Source of the DNA: Anthoceros angustus
Lineage: Eukaryota; Streptophyta; Anthocerotopsida; Anthocerotales; Anthocerotaceae
Direction of reading: 5' to 3'
Length of the DNA stretch: 64,000 bases
Assembly (NCBI GenBank): GCA_010909165.1
Contig: MU008200.1
Location: forward strand, 124,001 to 188,000
The notes beneath the pieces were generated by a model. That model saw only the letters and a program-made list of their open reading frames with translations, ran no database searches and was not told the DNA's origin. The translations under genes were made by a program, and so were the position numbers. Shown one piece after another: positions 44,187 to 55,690 of this stretch; within the stretch, counting starts at the first letter, position 1; each line of letters opens with the position of its first letter.

Positions 44187-44540
44187 TCAGGAAGAGGATC
44201 TCGAAGCTTCCTTCCGTGTCTTCCGCATTGCAAGTGTCAAGACGTCCTCTTCTTCCTCTGAACTATCTTCCCTCGTTGTTGCCAGAGGTTTCTTCCCCTT
44301 GCCCTTGGATCTGGTCACAGTCACCATGTATCCAAGCTTATGCTCATCTTCTTCGTCCTCTGATGATGAACTGCTGCTCTTCTTGATCTTCGCCTTCTGC
44401 ACCAACTTCTCCAGCTTTGCGAGGTGTGCCACGTAGCTGTCCATCGTCTTCTTTGATACCTGAACAGTAGGCACAGAAGGCTTGTGGTGAAGTGGTGCCA
44501 GTGGTGGTGCATCGCGATAGCCGGGACTCTTTGCTTCCAT
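44187..44540 (-). pseudogene. Gag C-terminal spacer of the minus-strand gypsy element
   Basis: This intact 117-codon frame contains KKTMDSYVAHLAKLEKLVQK, a possible coiled coil, then KIKKSSSSSSEDEEDEHKLG, a serine/acidic stretch, and basic VTRSKGKGKKPL. Such charged spacers lie between Gag and protease in plant gypsy elements. It begins with MEAKSPGYRDAPPL and abuts plus-strand DNA of another element near 44560. No zinc knuckle is seen. Confidence 0.5.
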
Positions 44541-44573
44541 AAACTCTGAGCCCGCGTCACAGGTCAGGAAGCA

Positions 44574-45900
44574 TGGCCCCTAAGAAGACCACTTCGGTGG
44601 CCATTGAGGCCATTACCACTGTCCAGTGGCCCAACATGGGCCACTGGAGAGTGAAGGCGGGTTCTTTGGTGGCTACATCACTGTCCTTCATGGACAAAAA
44701 GTGACAAAAGCTTAGCCGCTGGTTCGGGAGTGCAGGCACATGAGGGAGAAGGCCAGGGAAGGCAACGAGAACCAACCCCGCACTGGAATATTCTTCCATG
44801 TCTGTTTATGAGAGGCTCAAGAGGAATGTGGTGGAATAATCATTGATCCTTTCAGAAGCCATCTCCCAAAAGTCGCAGGAGGCACAAGTCGCCATTGCTC
44901 CCACATTGTCTAGGGTGGAGAATGGTCAGTCACCAACAAGTTAGACCCGAAATGGCCGGATTAGCCATGGATCCTGTGGCTCACCACTAAGAAGCTAGAG
45001 CACATTGTCGACCATTTTCTTGTCTTTCTATGAGGTGGTGAGAGGGTCCAAGATAGATTGGGCCAGGATGTTCTATGACACAAGATGTGTGGAGAGGGAC
45101 CACTTGACCCTACCATCACCCAGCCCTCCGCTATCTCCTTCTTAATCCACGTTTTCGACCATGCCAAGTTGCTGGAGGGGATGGAGATGGTCTCACCTTT
45201 CCATGCCGGAGGCCGTGTTTGAAAGAAGGAAGCCCAAAGAGGAGTCGAGGAAGAGGCCATCTCCTGGCACCGGGAGTGAAGATGAGAAGTCCAAGTGTCC
45301 ATGAAGAGGAATGTGGCGCTGCTAAGGTAGCATCACCATGGCTAACAAAGCAACTGGAGTTGCTAAGGCCCCAACAGCACCAAGAGGGGCCGAGAGCAAC
45401 AGGGGACTCCAACCACCTAGAGCCACAAGAGCACGACGGGAGCTCACCGGATGTAAGACAAGGAAAGGCTGGCAGGGCCAGGAGCCTGTGGGCCGGGAAA
45501 CCACAGTCATCAGGAGGAATCACCCAACCTTGGGCACGGCCGAGCTGATCCGAGAAAGTGACCACTGCTCAAGGTGACCTCAAGTATACCCCAAGTGGTG
45601 GGGAGAGCCGGGCCATACAGATAGGAAGGAGGGAACCCATCCCCAAGAAGGTTTGGGGACCTAACATCACCCTACAAGAGCCGGTCTCGCTATGGCACGC
45701 ACTAGGTGAGATGGAGGACCGATAGCTCGTCCTCTTTGTTAGGTTTACAAAGCAAAGGTGGGGAGCAGCTAAAGGAGCTCCAGGAGATGAAGAAGGAGAA
45801 GGAGGTCTTGGAGGGACGCCTAGGTAGCTTGGAAGTGGAAATAGGAAGGTCCGAGAGTTGCAGAAGACCAAGGATCAGAAACCTCATGGCTCGCCTCTGA
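44574..45900 (+). pseudogene. N-terminal gag-like ORF of non-autonomous LTR element (copy A)
   Basis: It starts MAPKKTTSVAIEAITTVQWP and continues in several frames. It includes PTITQPSAISFLIHVFDHAK near 45105-45165, a basic Pro/Arg-rich stretch (45340-45570), and a coiled coil LKELQEMKKEKEVLEGRLGS near 45769-45830. Stops and shifts break it. I see no enzyme motif. Its position ahead of the conserved region at 46400-47768 suggests one long Gag-like polyprotein. Confidence 0.4.
45320..45332 (+). repeat. Small hairpin TGCTAAGGTAGCA
   Basis: TGCTA-AGG-TAGCA forms a perfect 5-bp stem with a three-base loop. It resembles the three hairpins at 48601-48673, but lies in the gag-like region of the same element. 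Confidence 0.6.
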
Positions 45901-46425
45901 CGTAACACCATAGGAGAGCGCAGAATGTCATCAGATGCACAAGTTCAGCCGAAACTCGGATGCCTCACGGGCGCCACAAGAAGGAGAGGGACGAGGCAAG
46001 GAAAGGTCGGAAGGAGGCCAAGAGGGCTGGATTGCAAGGAGAGCCACCGTGGAAGATGCGAGCTCCCATGGAAGAATCTGTCGAGTTAGCAATGAGGAGG
46101 TTGCAAGCAACCCGCCACTAAGGAAGCAACAACCTGCACTGCTTAAGGGAGCAACAGCTCCAAGACCGCTACAACAAGGAAGAAGGGGCAATGTAAGACT
46201 GTGAGGAGGACAAAAAGCTGTGGGGAGCGGGTAAGCACCGCCTAAGAAGTCTAACTTCCCAATGGTGCATTAGATTGAGGGATGCTTATCAAGATAACCA
46301 TGTGCCTGGATTCTCCTTGGCTGGAGAGAAGATTGTCTCCCTGAAAGTTTATGTGGTTGTGGGCACAGGGGGGACATGGAGGTACGTGATCCATGCCTTG
46401 ACGGGCACTGGATCCTACCTATGGG

Positions 46426-47768
46426 TTGGACTCTTATGGAGGAGACTTTCAGCCGACCCATCCAGGATTCAAGAGCTCACCGAGGAGGAGTACCAGGCTA
46501 TGCTGCGAGCACAAGAGAGGCAAGGGGAAGGAACCACCTGCCAAGGGTTCCTCCTCAAGAGGAGGAAGGGGAAAGAAGGCGGCAGCGGAGGTTGCGCCGC
46601 CAGGAGGGGGTGAAGTCGAGATGCCCCAATTCACTTGTTTTGCGGGGCAACTCAATCCCCGCGATTTGGTGGATTTCCGGCAGTGGGCGGAGGAAGATAA
46701 CATCCAATTGGGATGGGTGTATGGCCGCCAATGGGCCTACACCAATTTGGAATTGATTGAGGAGTGTTACATCAACCTCCATCAATCGGAAGCAGCCTGC
46801 CACAGCCGGAGAGATGCCGGACCGATCTGCTGCGGGACATCCCGAGCATCTGTGTGTATGGAAGGCCGGAGGAGGAGAGCTCAGGAATCGCTCTCCTCGA
46901 GAGGACGAATGGAGGGAAGAGGATCTCCCTCACCGAAATTCCGCAGGAGGTCCTAGACATGATGGATGGAGGGGTGAAGGCCCACGCCAAGAATGGCTAG
47001 AAGACGGATAGCATCAAGGAGCTAAAGTGGAGACTCTTTGCCAAAATTGTGTTGGGGTTGGTGAACTATCAACGGACTTCCTATTTCAGCACCAACTTCC
47101 TCCAATTTTTGTGGAAGATCTCTCGAGGAGCCAAGCCGGATTGGGGCACCATCATGTATGAGGCCTACATCCATCACAGGGAGAAGCTCCTTAGGCCGAA
47201 TTCCGTGGATCAAGAGGGGCCAAGGCCATGCTACCTCAGCACCTATTTGGTGCACTTGTGGGAGACGGAGGGGCTCTTGACCAGCAAAGAGCTTGAGGAT
47301 GCTTGGCATCCTTTTGAAGTCATTCACCTCCAGCCAAGCTTAGAGAGGCCCCTACCCTTTGCATTGAGGAGGACCATGGGAGGACAGACCTCCACAAGCA
47401 CTCTAGGACCCAGGATTGAGGAAGTGGAGGCAACAAGGTTGCCGGAGTGGGAGGCCTTTCCCCCACAAGAGCAAGGAGGAGGAGAAGAGCAAGACCTGGC
47501 CAAGGAGGGCCAAGTGGTAGTTTATGAGAGAAGAACTACCGCTCCAAGGGTGGGGGGAGTCCCCACCATTGCATGGGTGCCTAGGGAAGAGGCACCTGCA
47601 GCCTACCCGGGGGAGGCAGCCATCGAGGCAGGCAGACTCACTGTGGTAGGCCACCACCACTGTAGGTGGCGATTTGTGGCCAGATCCGCAAGGGTGGTGG
47701 AAAGCAAGGGGGGAGCCTTGTGGTCTCCTTGGAGGGAGTTCCCAAGGTCAAGAGGAAGGGGGTTGTGA
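46426..47768 (+). pseudogene. Gag-like conserved ORF, copy A
   Basis: This is the best-preserved of three copies. It contains EMPQFTCFAGQLNPRDLVDF, WVYGRQWAYTNLELIEECYI, then after frame changes SLTEIPQEVLDMMDGGVKAH and, in 47049-47768, FLQFLWKISRGAKPDWGTIM, REKLLRPNSVDQEGPRPCYL and LWETEGLLTSKELEDAWHP. The layout (G-T-I-M-Y-E-A followed by L-S-T-x-x-V-x-L-W-E-x-E-G-x-L-T) recalls the N-terminal domain of plant retrotransposon proteins of the Athila/putative-transposon type. No pol domains follow, so I infer a non-autonomous element. Family assignment is by pattern only. Confidence 0.5.
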
Positions 47769-47879
47769 AGCCGGGGAGGCTGTCCATTCTCTTACTCATT
47801 CTCTTCAGTTTGTCTAGTACTCACCTTGTGTTTGAGTTTTCAGGGTGTTGGAGGTCGTGTGTGAGGGGAAGACAAGGCG

Positions 47880-48430
47880 GGGAGCCTATGTGTGTGGAAG
47901 AGAGCTGAAGGGGAAGTTGAAGTGAGTTGGAGACCTGTGGGCTTGTGTGTTTGGAACTGAAGGTGAACTGTGAGAGAAGTGGAGAATGCTGGACATGGAG
48001 AGTTGCTGATTGGCTGTTTGAGAGGAGTAAGAAGGACTGGAGAAGTCTGTAAGTGATGTTTGTGTTGCTGAAGAAGAGAGCTGTGAGTGGAGGTTAAGGA
48101 CCCCGTGAGTGGATGAGACGGAATGATTGCGGGAGGTAGCTGAACAAGTATTTTGAGGGTTGGTGAAGTACTGTAAGGGCCTGGATGAGAACCTTGTAAG
48201 GACTGGAGAGGTACTGTGAGCTGTGAAAGTGGAGATTGAATGGGGCAGTGAGGTGTGAGAACAAGGAGGGTTGAAGGGAGTTGCTGGGGAAACTTGGAGA
48301 GTGTGGGGAGGACTGTGAGAGGCACCTCAAGGGGCTGTGAGAGCCTGGAGAGGTTTGCATGGAGCCGAGAGAGTGAGCTGAAGGGCTGGAGGAGAGGAAA
48401 GGAGGCCTGAAGAAGTGCTACAAGAGTAAG
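47880..48430 (+). repeat. G-rich, C-depleted strand-asymmetric tract
   Basis: The plus strand is dominated by G, A and T with very little C, built of GTGAGAG, GGAGAGG, CTGTGAG and TGTGTG words. Minus-strand frames look like Ser/Thr/Pro/Leu-rich proteins only because of this skew. It lies behind the stop of the gag-like ORF copy A and may be its 3' untranslated or LTR region. Confidence 0.7.
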
Positions 48431-48600
48431 GGGGTAGTTTGTGTGAGCGGCAACCCTGATTGGTGGATCTGACTTTGTGGGTAGATGAGAGAGAGAGAGG
48501 GGCCAGCCTTATCCGCTTGGATCTCCACGTGGGATCCACCCTTCTATTAATAGTCAGACCTGATCCCAAGGTGGACCCCACTCTGCTAAAAATAGAGAGT

Positions 48601-48673
48601 GGTTGCTAAGATAGCGACCGGGGCTGTCCGTTGCTAAGGTAGCAACACGGTCGGGCGTGGCTAAGATAGCCAC
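48601..48673 (+). repeat. Three tandem covarying mini-hairpins
   Basis: GGTTGCTAAGATAGCGACC (48601-48619), GTTGCTAAGGTAGCAAC (48630-48646) and GTGGCTAAGATAGCCAC (48657-48673) each form a 7-8 bp stem with an AGA or AGG loop. The arms change together between the second and third hairpins (GTTGCTA/TAGCAAC against GTGGCTA/TAGCCAC), keeping pairing. Spacing is 27-29 bases. They sit between the G-rich tract and a gypsy RT copy, probably in an LTR or leader. Confidence 0.8.
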
Positions 48674-48839
48674 AGGTCTGAGTGTTGTAGCCTGGTCTGT
48701 AACTACTAGATGTTTGGTGTGTCTGTGTTTGGGTGGATTGGCTATGATTTGGTTGTCTTGACACGAAATCACTCCCTTGGGTACGAATCTCAAGTCTACA
48801 ACGATAAAGAGGGTAAATGTGGCCTCTTTGTGACCACTT

Positions 48840-50090
48840 GGTTTAGAAAATCACCCCACAGTGGGTGAAGGACATTCCAGCACTCGCATCTCAACTGGAG
48901 AAGGCGAGTTTGGAGGGCAAGGAGAGCGAGCACGTAGAGGAAGCGTGCAAGCCATCTGAGCCACAGCCACATGAGTGGTTAACAGCCGAGTTGAAGAGCA
49001 AATCAACGGCCGCCTAAAGGAGTTGTTGGAGGCATCGCGACATGTGTTTGCTTTCACGCTATGGAGATGGGGAAGTACACCAAAGGGAAGTTCCACATAG
49101 AATCGACTACGGATGAACCAAAGGTTCAGAGGAGGCATGTGCTCGCAAGGCCGAGTGGATTTGGTTGAGAATCAATGCCAAGAGCTTCTCAAGCTAGGGC
49201 TGATTCGACGATCTAACTCGCAGACGCACCGCGACAAGCTTCCAAAAAGAAGGATGAGAATGGATTGTGGACGGAGAGGAGAATGTGTGGTGACTATCGC
49301 CTTTGAATGAGCGAATCCCACATGACCACTATCCCATGCCGATGGTCAAGAGATCTTTGACACCATTGGGTCTGCCAAGTTCTTCTCAACATTGGACTTG
49401 AGGCTAGGGTTTCACCAAGTGGAGATTGCCGAAGAAGACAAGAAGAAAACGGCGTTCTGGGGCAGAGATTGCTTGTACGAGTGGAACTACATGCTATTTG
49501 GGTTGAAGACATCGCCAACGCAGTTTTAAAGATACATGGACAATGAGCTCAAGGACTTGCCTTTCACCAAGTGCTACATTGATGATGTCATCGTCTTCAG
49601 CAATACCTTTGAGGAGCATCTACAACATCTTCGAGTAGTCTTTGCTAGACTGGCTGCCTGTGGGTTGAAGGCCCATCCAGGGAACTGTCAATTTGGAGAG
49701 GACAAGGTGTTGTACTTGGGTCATTGGATCACGCCTGACGGGATCTCGCCGCATGCCACCAAGGTGGAGGCAATCGCCAGATTCCTGCCAAACGACATCT
49801 CGAGGTTGAGGGCATTCTTGGGGTCGGCAGGTTACTACAGGAAGTTCATTCCGCGGATGAGCAGGATTGCGCGGTGTGGAATGCAAAAGTTTGGGCAACC
49901 ATCCCAAACTAGCTTGAGGAAGAGCGACTTGAATTTTTTTTGGCTGAAAACGATTGGAGAGGGACATGTTGGGAATTTTCAGAAACTTGAGCCACCGGAG
50001 TCAGAGGGGTATTGGTGGGGAAGCAAAGAGGATATCCGGGAGAAGAAATGGGTCAAAACGACCCCGTGCAAAGGCGGGGCACCGAAGTAG
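48840..50090 (+). pseudogene. Ty3/gypsy reverse transcriptase, second family
   Basis: From WVKDIPALASQLEKASLEGK (48860) through KYTKGKFHIE, then in shifting frames RMRMDCGRRG, PLNERIPHDHYPMPMV, FFSTLDLRLGFHQVEI (motif A) and LKTSPTQF (motif B). The frame 49536-50090 contains CYIDDVIVFSNTFEEHLQHL (motif C, YIDD), KVLYLGHWITPDGI and LGSAGYYRKFIPRMSRI. The domain would copy element RNA. It belongs to the same family as the minus-strand element at 40 kb. RNase H and integrase are missing beyond 50090. Confidence 0.8.
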
Positions 50091-50362
50091 GGCAGACTAA
50101 CCCGTAGGGTCGCCACACTCACGCCGAGGTCGAGCTAAGAGCATACCACGAGGGTGGTCACCTACCGTAGTCGACAAGATCTCGAGAAAAGAAATTAATA
50201 TAGGGGGATATCCACTATATATGCTCACCAATAGGGAATAGATAAATAGAAATAAATAATTGAAACATATTTAGAGGTAGAAAATGGCGGTGTAGGTAAT
50301 TTAGGAGGATTAGGTATTTTAGATTAGGTATTTTAGATGAACCAAATCTAGGGCGAGCCCAA
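50091..50362 (+). other. Non-coding stretch between elements
   Basis: No gene is seen. A 14-base direct doublet (ATTAGGTATTTTAG twice) lies at about 50308-50337. The stretch joins the end of the gypsy RT to the next gag-like copy. Confidence 0.4.
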
Positions 50363-52470
50363 GTGGCAGCAATCCAAGGAGTGCGCTTTGGCAACACCAA
50401 CTTCGCTCAAGGGGCGTCCACTTCACGAAGGACTGAGACTGGAGCTGGAACGCAAGAGGAGAGGAGAGGAAGTCGCCATCGCCGCCAACACCGCCGCACG
50501 AAAGCCGAGGAAGGAGCGGCCAAGCTGAAGAAGGAGAGGAAACCCTAGCTGGAGCGAGGAGGAGAAGAGGAAGGCGCCAAGCGCCCTGGAGTGTTGCGGA
50601 GTTTTTCGAGCTCTGGGAAGTTGGGAGGAGCGCACAAGGCCGGGGTGTTGGAAGGAGCCTCAAGGTGGAGGCGCACCGGGGTACCCAAAGGGCGAGGTTG
50701 AAGAAATTAAAGGCGAGAAGGAGCGCGATTCCAAGGGCGCCGCTTGGGAAGGAAAATCGAGGAAATTGGCACGAGGGAGCCAAGCCTAACGGATTGCTGT
50801 GGGGTTTGCACCTGCAAGGAGGAGGAGTGTTTGAGAGAAGTACACCAAATTGGAGAAGTAATTTTCCTTGAAGCACTTGAGAAAAGAAGGCGCCATGCCT
50901 CGAAGGAAAGGCAAGGGAAGGAGCCACTGCCAAGGGTTCCTCCTCGAGGAGGAAAGGAAAGAAGGCAGAGGCCGCGCCGCTGTGAGGGGTGAGGTCGAGA
51001 TGCCCCAATTCACTTGCTTTGCAGCTCAACCCCGGATTTGGTGATTTGGCGTGAGGAGGAGAACATCCACTGATGGGTGTATACGCCAATGGGCCTACAC
51101 TAATTTGGAATTGATTGAGGAGTGTTACATCAACCTCCATCAATCAAGCGCCTGCCCGGAGAGGAATGCTGAACGGATCCCGCTACCGGGAGCATTCGAC
51201 AAGTGTATGGAAGGACGGAGGAGGAGAGCTCAGAATTGCTCTCTCGAGAGGACAAATGGAGGGAAGAGGAGCCCTCCGACATTCCCAGAGTTCCTCGACA
51301 TGATGGATGAGGAGGAGGAAGGCCCACGCCAAGAATGGCTGGAAGACCGAGAGCATCAAGGAGTCAAGTGGAGGCTCTTCAAAGATTGTGTTGGTGAAAT
51401 TACCAACGACTTTATTTCAAAGACCAACTTCCTCCAATTTTTGTGGAAGATTTCATGGGAGCCAAGCCGATTGGGGCATGTATGATGAGGCCTACATCCA
51501 CCACGAGAAGCTCCTCAAGCCAAATTGTGGATGAGGAAGGCCAAGCTTACCTTAGCACCTATTTGGTGCATTTATGGGAAACCGAGGACTCTCACAAGCA
51601 AGGAGCTTGAAGATGCATGGCATCCTTTGAGGTCATCCATCTCCAATTTGAGAAAGGCCTTTGCCTTGAGGAAGACGGGAGGTCGACCTCCACAAGCACA
51701 TGACCAAGGGCGGAGGAAGTAGAGGCAACAGGTTGCCGTGAGTGGGAGGCCTTTCCACAAGAGCAAGGGAAGGAGAGGCAAGACCGGCCGAGGAGGGGAT
51801 GGTAGTCTATGAGAGAAGGACCACTGTGAGGGGTGACCCAAGGTGGGGGAGTCCCCACCATCTTTTGTGCCTAGAGAGGCACCCTCGGCCCCACCCCGAG
51901 GGGAGCCCACCCAAGGGTGGGCATCACTGGTAGGCCACCACTACCATGGTAGAGGCCACCGGGGGAGCCCCACTGGTAGGCAGCACCCCACGCCCAGTGC
52001 CCACAAGGGGAAGGAGAAGGAAAGGAGGCGCGAAGGCGCCTGCCGCCCACCCGCTTGGGAGAGCGGGGCGATGGAGGGGACCCACGCCACCGATGGCCCA
52101 AGTGAGGGAGCTGGAGATTTCCAGAAGAAGGAGGGGTGGAATTAGGACCCCTAGGAGAATTGGGTGCTTGTGAAGCACTCACCATGTGGATTTGAAGGGG
52201 CTAGGGACAGCACCTCCTTGTGGGCATGCCAAGAGGAAGTCAAGGCCCAAGAGATGACGAGGGAGAGCAGGACCAAATGGCAATTGGAGGCCATGGAGTC
52301 CGAGAAGGCAGCCAAGTTGGAAAAGGTCAGGAGAAGCTCCAGCCGACCTGTGGATGGGGCGAGAAGGTCCTGAGGGAAGGTTGTCAAAGAAGAAAGAGCC
52401 ATCCGCAACCACCCAACGGACTCATGGAGGCAAATAGGGAGGAGCATTTTGCCCAATTAGAGCAAGAGAG
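50363..52470 (+). pseudogene. Gag-like ORF, copy B
   Basis: This is a strongly eroded copy of the region seen at 46426-47768. EVEMPQFTC is recognisable at 50990-51015, RQWAYTNLELIEECYINLHQ at 51080-51140, KTNFLQFLWKIS at 51420-51460, and a 3' part with TRESRTKWQLEAMESEKAAK (about 52255-52320), a predicted coiled coil. Compared with copy A it has dozens of short deletions. Its end runs directly into the start of copy C, so the two form a tandem with a period of about 1555 bases. Confidence 0.55.
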
Positions 52471-54150
52471 GAAGGGCAAGGGAAGGAGCCACTAAGGGTT
52501 CCTCCTCAAGAGGAGGAAAGGAAAGAAGCGGCGGCGGAGGTTGCGCCCGGGAGGGGTGAGTCGAGATGCCCCAATTTCGTGCTTTGCTGAGGCAGCTCAA
52601 TCCCCGCGACTTGGTCGATTTCCAATGGGCGTGAGGAGGATAACATCCATCAATTGGGATGGGTGTATGGCCGCCAATGGGCCTACACCAATTTGGAATT
52701 GATTGAGAGTGTTACAACCTCCATCAATCAGCGCCTTGCCACCTTGCAGGAGAGGAATGCTCGGGTGATCCAGCCTGGGCCGGTCCGCATTCGACAAGTG
52801 TATGGAAGGCCGGAGGAGGAGAGCCTCGTGGATTGTTCTTCGAGAGGACAAATGGAGGGAAGAGGATTGCCCTCGAGATTCCGCAGGTCCCTCGACATGA
52901 TGGACGGAGTGAAGGCCCACGCCAAGAATGGTGGAAAAGCGGATAGCATCAAGGAGCTGAAGTGAGGCTCTTTGCAAAATTGTGTTGGGGTTGGTGAACT
53001 ATCAACGGACCTCTTATTTCCACCAATTTTTGTGGAAGATTTCGAGGAGCCAAGCCGGATTGGGGGAATCATGTATGAGGCCTACATACACCACAGGGAG
53101 AAGCTCCTTAGGCCAAATTCGGTGGACGAGGAAGGGCCAAGGCCCTGTTATCTTAGCACCTATTTGGTGCATTTATGGGAAACGGAGGGACTCCTCACCA
53201 GCAAGGAGCTGGAGGATGCTTGGCATCCTTCGGAGGTAATCCGGATACCTCCAGCCCAATTTAGAGCGGCCTTTGCCTTTCGCCTTGAGGAAGACCATGG
53301 GAGGCCAGACCTCCACAAGCACACCAGGACCAAGGGCGGAGGAAGTAGAGGCAACGAGGTTGCCGGAGTGGGAGGCCTTTCCCCCACAAGAGCGAGGGGA
53401 AGGAGAGGGAGGGCCGAGGAGGGCCGGATGGTAGTCTATGAGAGGAGGACCACGGGGTAGGGTGACGACCCCAATGGTGGGAGGAGTCCCATCGTGGGTG
53501 CCTAGAGAAGAGGCACCGCAGCCTACCCCGAGGCAGCCTACCGATGGGTGAGGCAGTGGTGGCGATCAGCCTACCACGGTAGGTAGGCGCAGCTACCGCT
53601 GGGGATCGCCATGTAGGCACACCCGCTGGGCGAGCCACGGTAGGGAGGAGGAAGGAAGGGGCAGGCGAGGCGGCCGGCCTCACCCGCGCTTAGGGAAGGC
53701 GGATGGTAAGGGACCACCAGCCCGCTGGTATGGGCGAGGGGAGCTAGAGATTTCCAGCAAGAGGAGGCTGGGCGGGGGGCCCCTAGGAGACTTGCTTGTG
53801 CTTGTGAGCACTCACCATGTAGATTTGAAGGGGCTAGGGAATTAACAGCCACCCTATGGGCATGCCAGAGGAAGTCCCAATAAGGCCCAAGAGATGACAG
53901 AGCGGAGAGCAGGGACCAAGTGGCAATTGGAGGCCATGGAGTCCGACGAGAAGGCAGCCAAGTTGGAGAAGGCTGTGGAGAAACTCCAGCGCGACCTTGT
54001 GGATCAGCGGCACGCGGAGAAGGTCCTGGAGGGGAAGTTGTCCCAAACGGAGGAAAGAGCAGTCCGGGCAACCACCCAAAGGGACTCATGGAGGCAAAAG
54101 GCGGAGGAGCATTTTGCCCACCTAGAGCAGAGAGGAAGAGCGTGAGGCTC
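52471..54150 (+). pseudogene. Gag-like ORF, copy C
   Basis: It begins at GGGCAAGGGAAGGAGCCACT like copy B. It encodes GWVYGRQWAYTNLELIESVT, REKLLRPNSVDEEGPRPCYL, LVHLWETEGLLTSKELEDA and, at the 3' end (53894-54145), a coiled coil with heptads: KWQLEAMESDEKAAKLEKAV, LQRDLVDQRHAEKVLEGKLS. The coiled coil is intact here and truncated in copy B. No pol domain follows. Confidence 0.55.
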
Positions 54151-54612
54151 TAGGAAGGAGAAGCGCGTCCAAAGTGGACAGAGCAGTGATGGCTACCAAG
54201 CCATCAAGATCCGGACATGGAAGAGGAAGAGGGACCCTTAATGGAAGAGAAGCGAGCTGGAGCAACCAAGAATAGAGCCGGAGCGAGAAGCTTGGCAAGC
54301 GAGAAGGAGGGGCTTGCCAAGCAATAGCAGAGGAACAAAGGAGGTTCCAGAGGAGGAGCACCACAAGAAGGTGGTGCATGGATGCTGGTAAGGAAGAGGA
54401 GATTTTGTGATTATGCCCTTCGTGCAAAATTGGCCAACCAAAAGGAAGCAAGGAGGAGAATGACCTCCATGTCAAGGTGGGGAATTGACCACCTCAAGAG
54501 ATGCCTACAAGGGTAGGTGTGAGGATGGAGAGTGGCCCACTGAGATTGATGATCTCCAAATGCAAGATTACAGCTTGGGGCTCACCTCCACAACAGATTT
54601 TGAAGGCCAACA

Positions 54613-54882
54613 ATGAAGTCACGCTTGGCCAAGAGGAGGACATTGGGTCCTCATGATGATGATAAGGAGCGCAAGTGCAGCCGTGAGGCCTCCGATTTTG
54701 ATGAGGCCATCAAACATGGACTCCGAGGAATCGAGGAGGAGATGGAGGCACCGCGCCAAAGGTGGAAGATGGCGCAGAGCAAGGAGGGGGGACAGCCCGG
54801 GGTCACCTACCAGGTGACCACCACCGGTAGTCCGCCAGACCACCAGACGCCACGCACGGTAGTCCGCCAGATCACCGGGTAG
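54613..54882 (+). pseudogene. GPHDDD ORF of the non-autonomous element family
   Basis: The frame MKSRLAKRRTLGPHDDDKER ... EASDFDEAIKHGLRGIEEEM is related to 6834-7259 (LTRKLLGPHDDD), with the same position after a coiled coil and before an LTR-like promoter. No known motif is visible. It may be the C-terminus of the Gag-like protein. Confidence 0.45.
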
Positions 54883-55439
54883 GGCTGTGCCGCGGCGGAG
54901 CTGGAGTCGGGCCGCGAGGCCCGGGCCGAATGAAGGAGCCGGGGTCCAGTATACCCTGGAGAGAGGGAGGTGGGAGACAACCCCACCGAGGAGACAAGGA
55001 CCACCGCCGAGGAAGGGGAGGGGTGAGAAGTTCTCACCCCATAAGGGAGGAACCCGCTGTGAGAGGAGACCAACGCAAAAGGGCCCGAGAGTTAGAAGCA
55101 TCACATTGGGGAAGAAGATTTGAAGATGCTCCATGATAGGTATGGACAAACCAAACAGAGGAAAGGAGCAAAGAGATTCCAACCTCAATCACCGAAGGAG
55201 AAGGAAGGAGAAGGGGACCGACTACCATGGTAGTCACACCCCGTAGTCCGCTGATACCGCGGTAGGTGCGGGCGAGCGCCACCAGTGGCGAGGCGGAGAA
55301 AAGGGCCTAGGTGAGGGGGCGCGATGATGGAGATGAGAGGCGCCACGCCCTGGAGATGGAGGAAGGGGCAGATTGTACTTGCCCCACACATTAGGAAGGT
55401 GACAAGACTGGGAAGGGGCAGAGCAAAAGGAGGGCGAGG

Positions 55440-55690
55440 GAGCCAATCCAAGGACTTAAGATGGTCACCTAAGCATCCTTTAAGGATGAACTGTGAAGTT
55501 GCTAGAATAGAATTTACCAAGGATGCATAATAGATTTAGGTGCCGTATTAAATGTCATGTAGGAAATAATAGAATATTGGAAAAGGTGACCGCAGAGGGT
55601 CACCTAAGGGAGGTTGTATGGTGGAAGGCCTCCTATAAGAGGAGGAGGATTTCACAAAGTAAAGTATCATGTCTTGCGCCCACCCCCGAG
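55440..55690 (+). promoter_or_regulatory. LTR-like promoter with hairpin
   Basis: GGTGACCGCAGAGGGTCACC (55585-55604) is a hairpin with a 7-bp stem. Downstream, CTCCTATAAGAGGAGGAGG has a TATA-like TATAAG at 55634-55639, and TATCATGTCTTGC follows. The arrangement parallels 7411-7465, which supports one LTR family. LTR limits are not determined. Confidence 0.45.

Noticed and set aside
47840-48581. Minus-strand Ser/Thr/Pro/Leu-rich frames resembling a secreted or mucin-like protein
   Set aside because: The composition is fully explained by the C-poor plus strand; no signal peptide, no start context and no conservation are seen.
48601-48673. Rho-independent style terminators or tRNA arms for the small hairpins
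   Set aside because: There is no U tract or cloverleaf context, and the setting is eukaryotic retroelement DNA.
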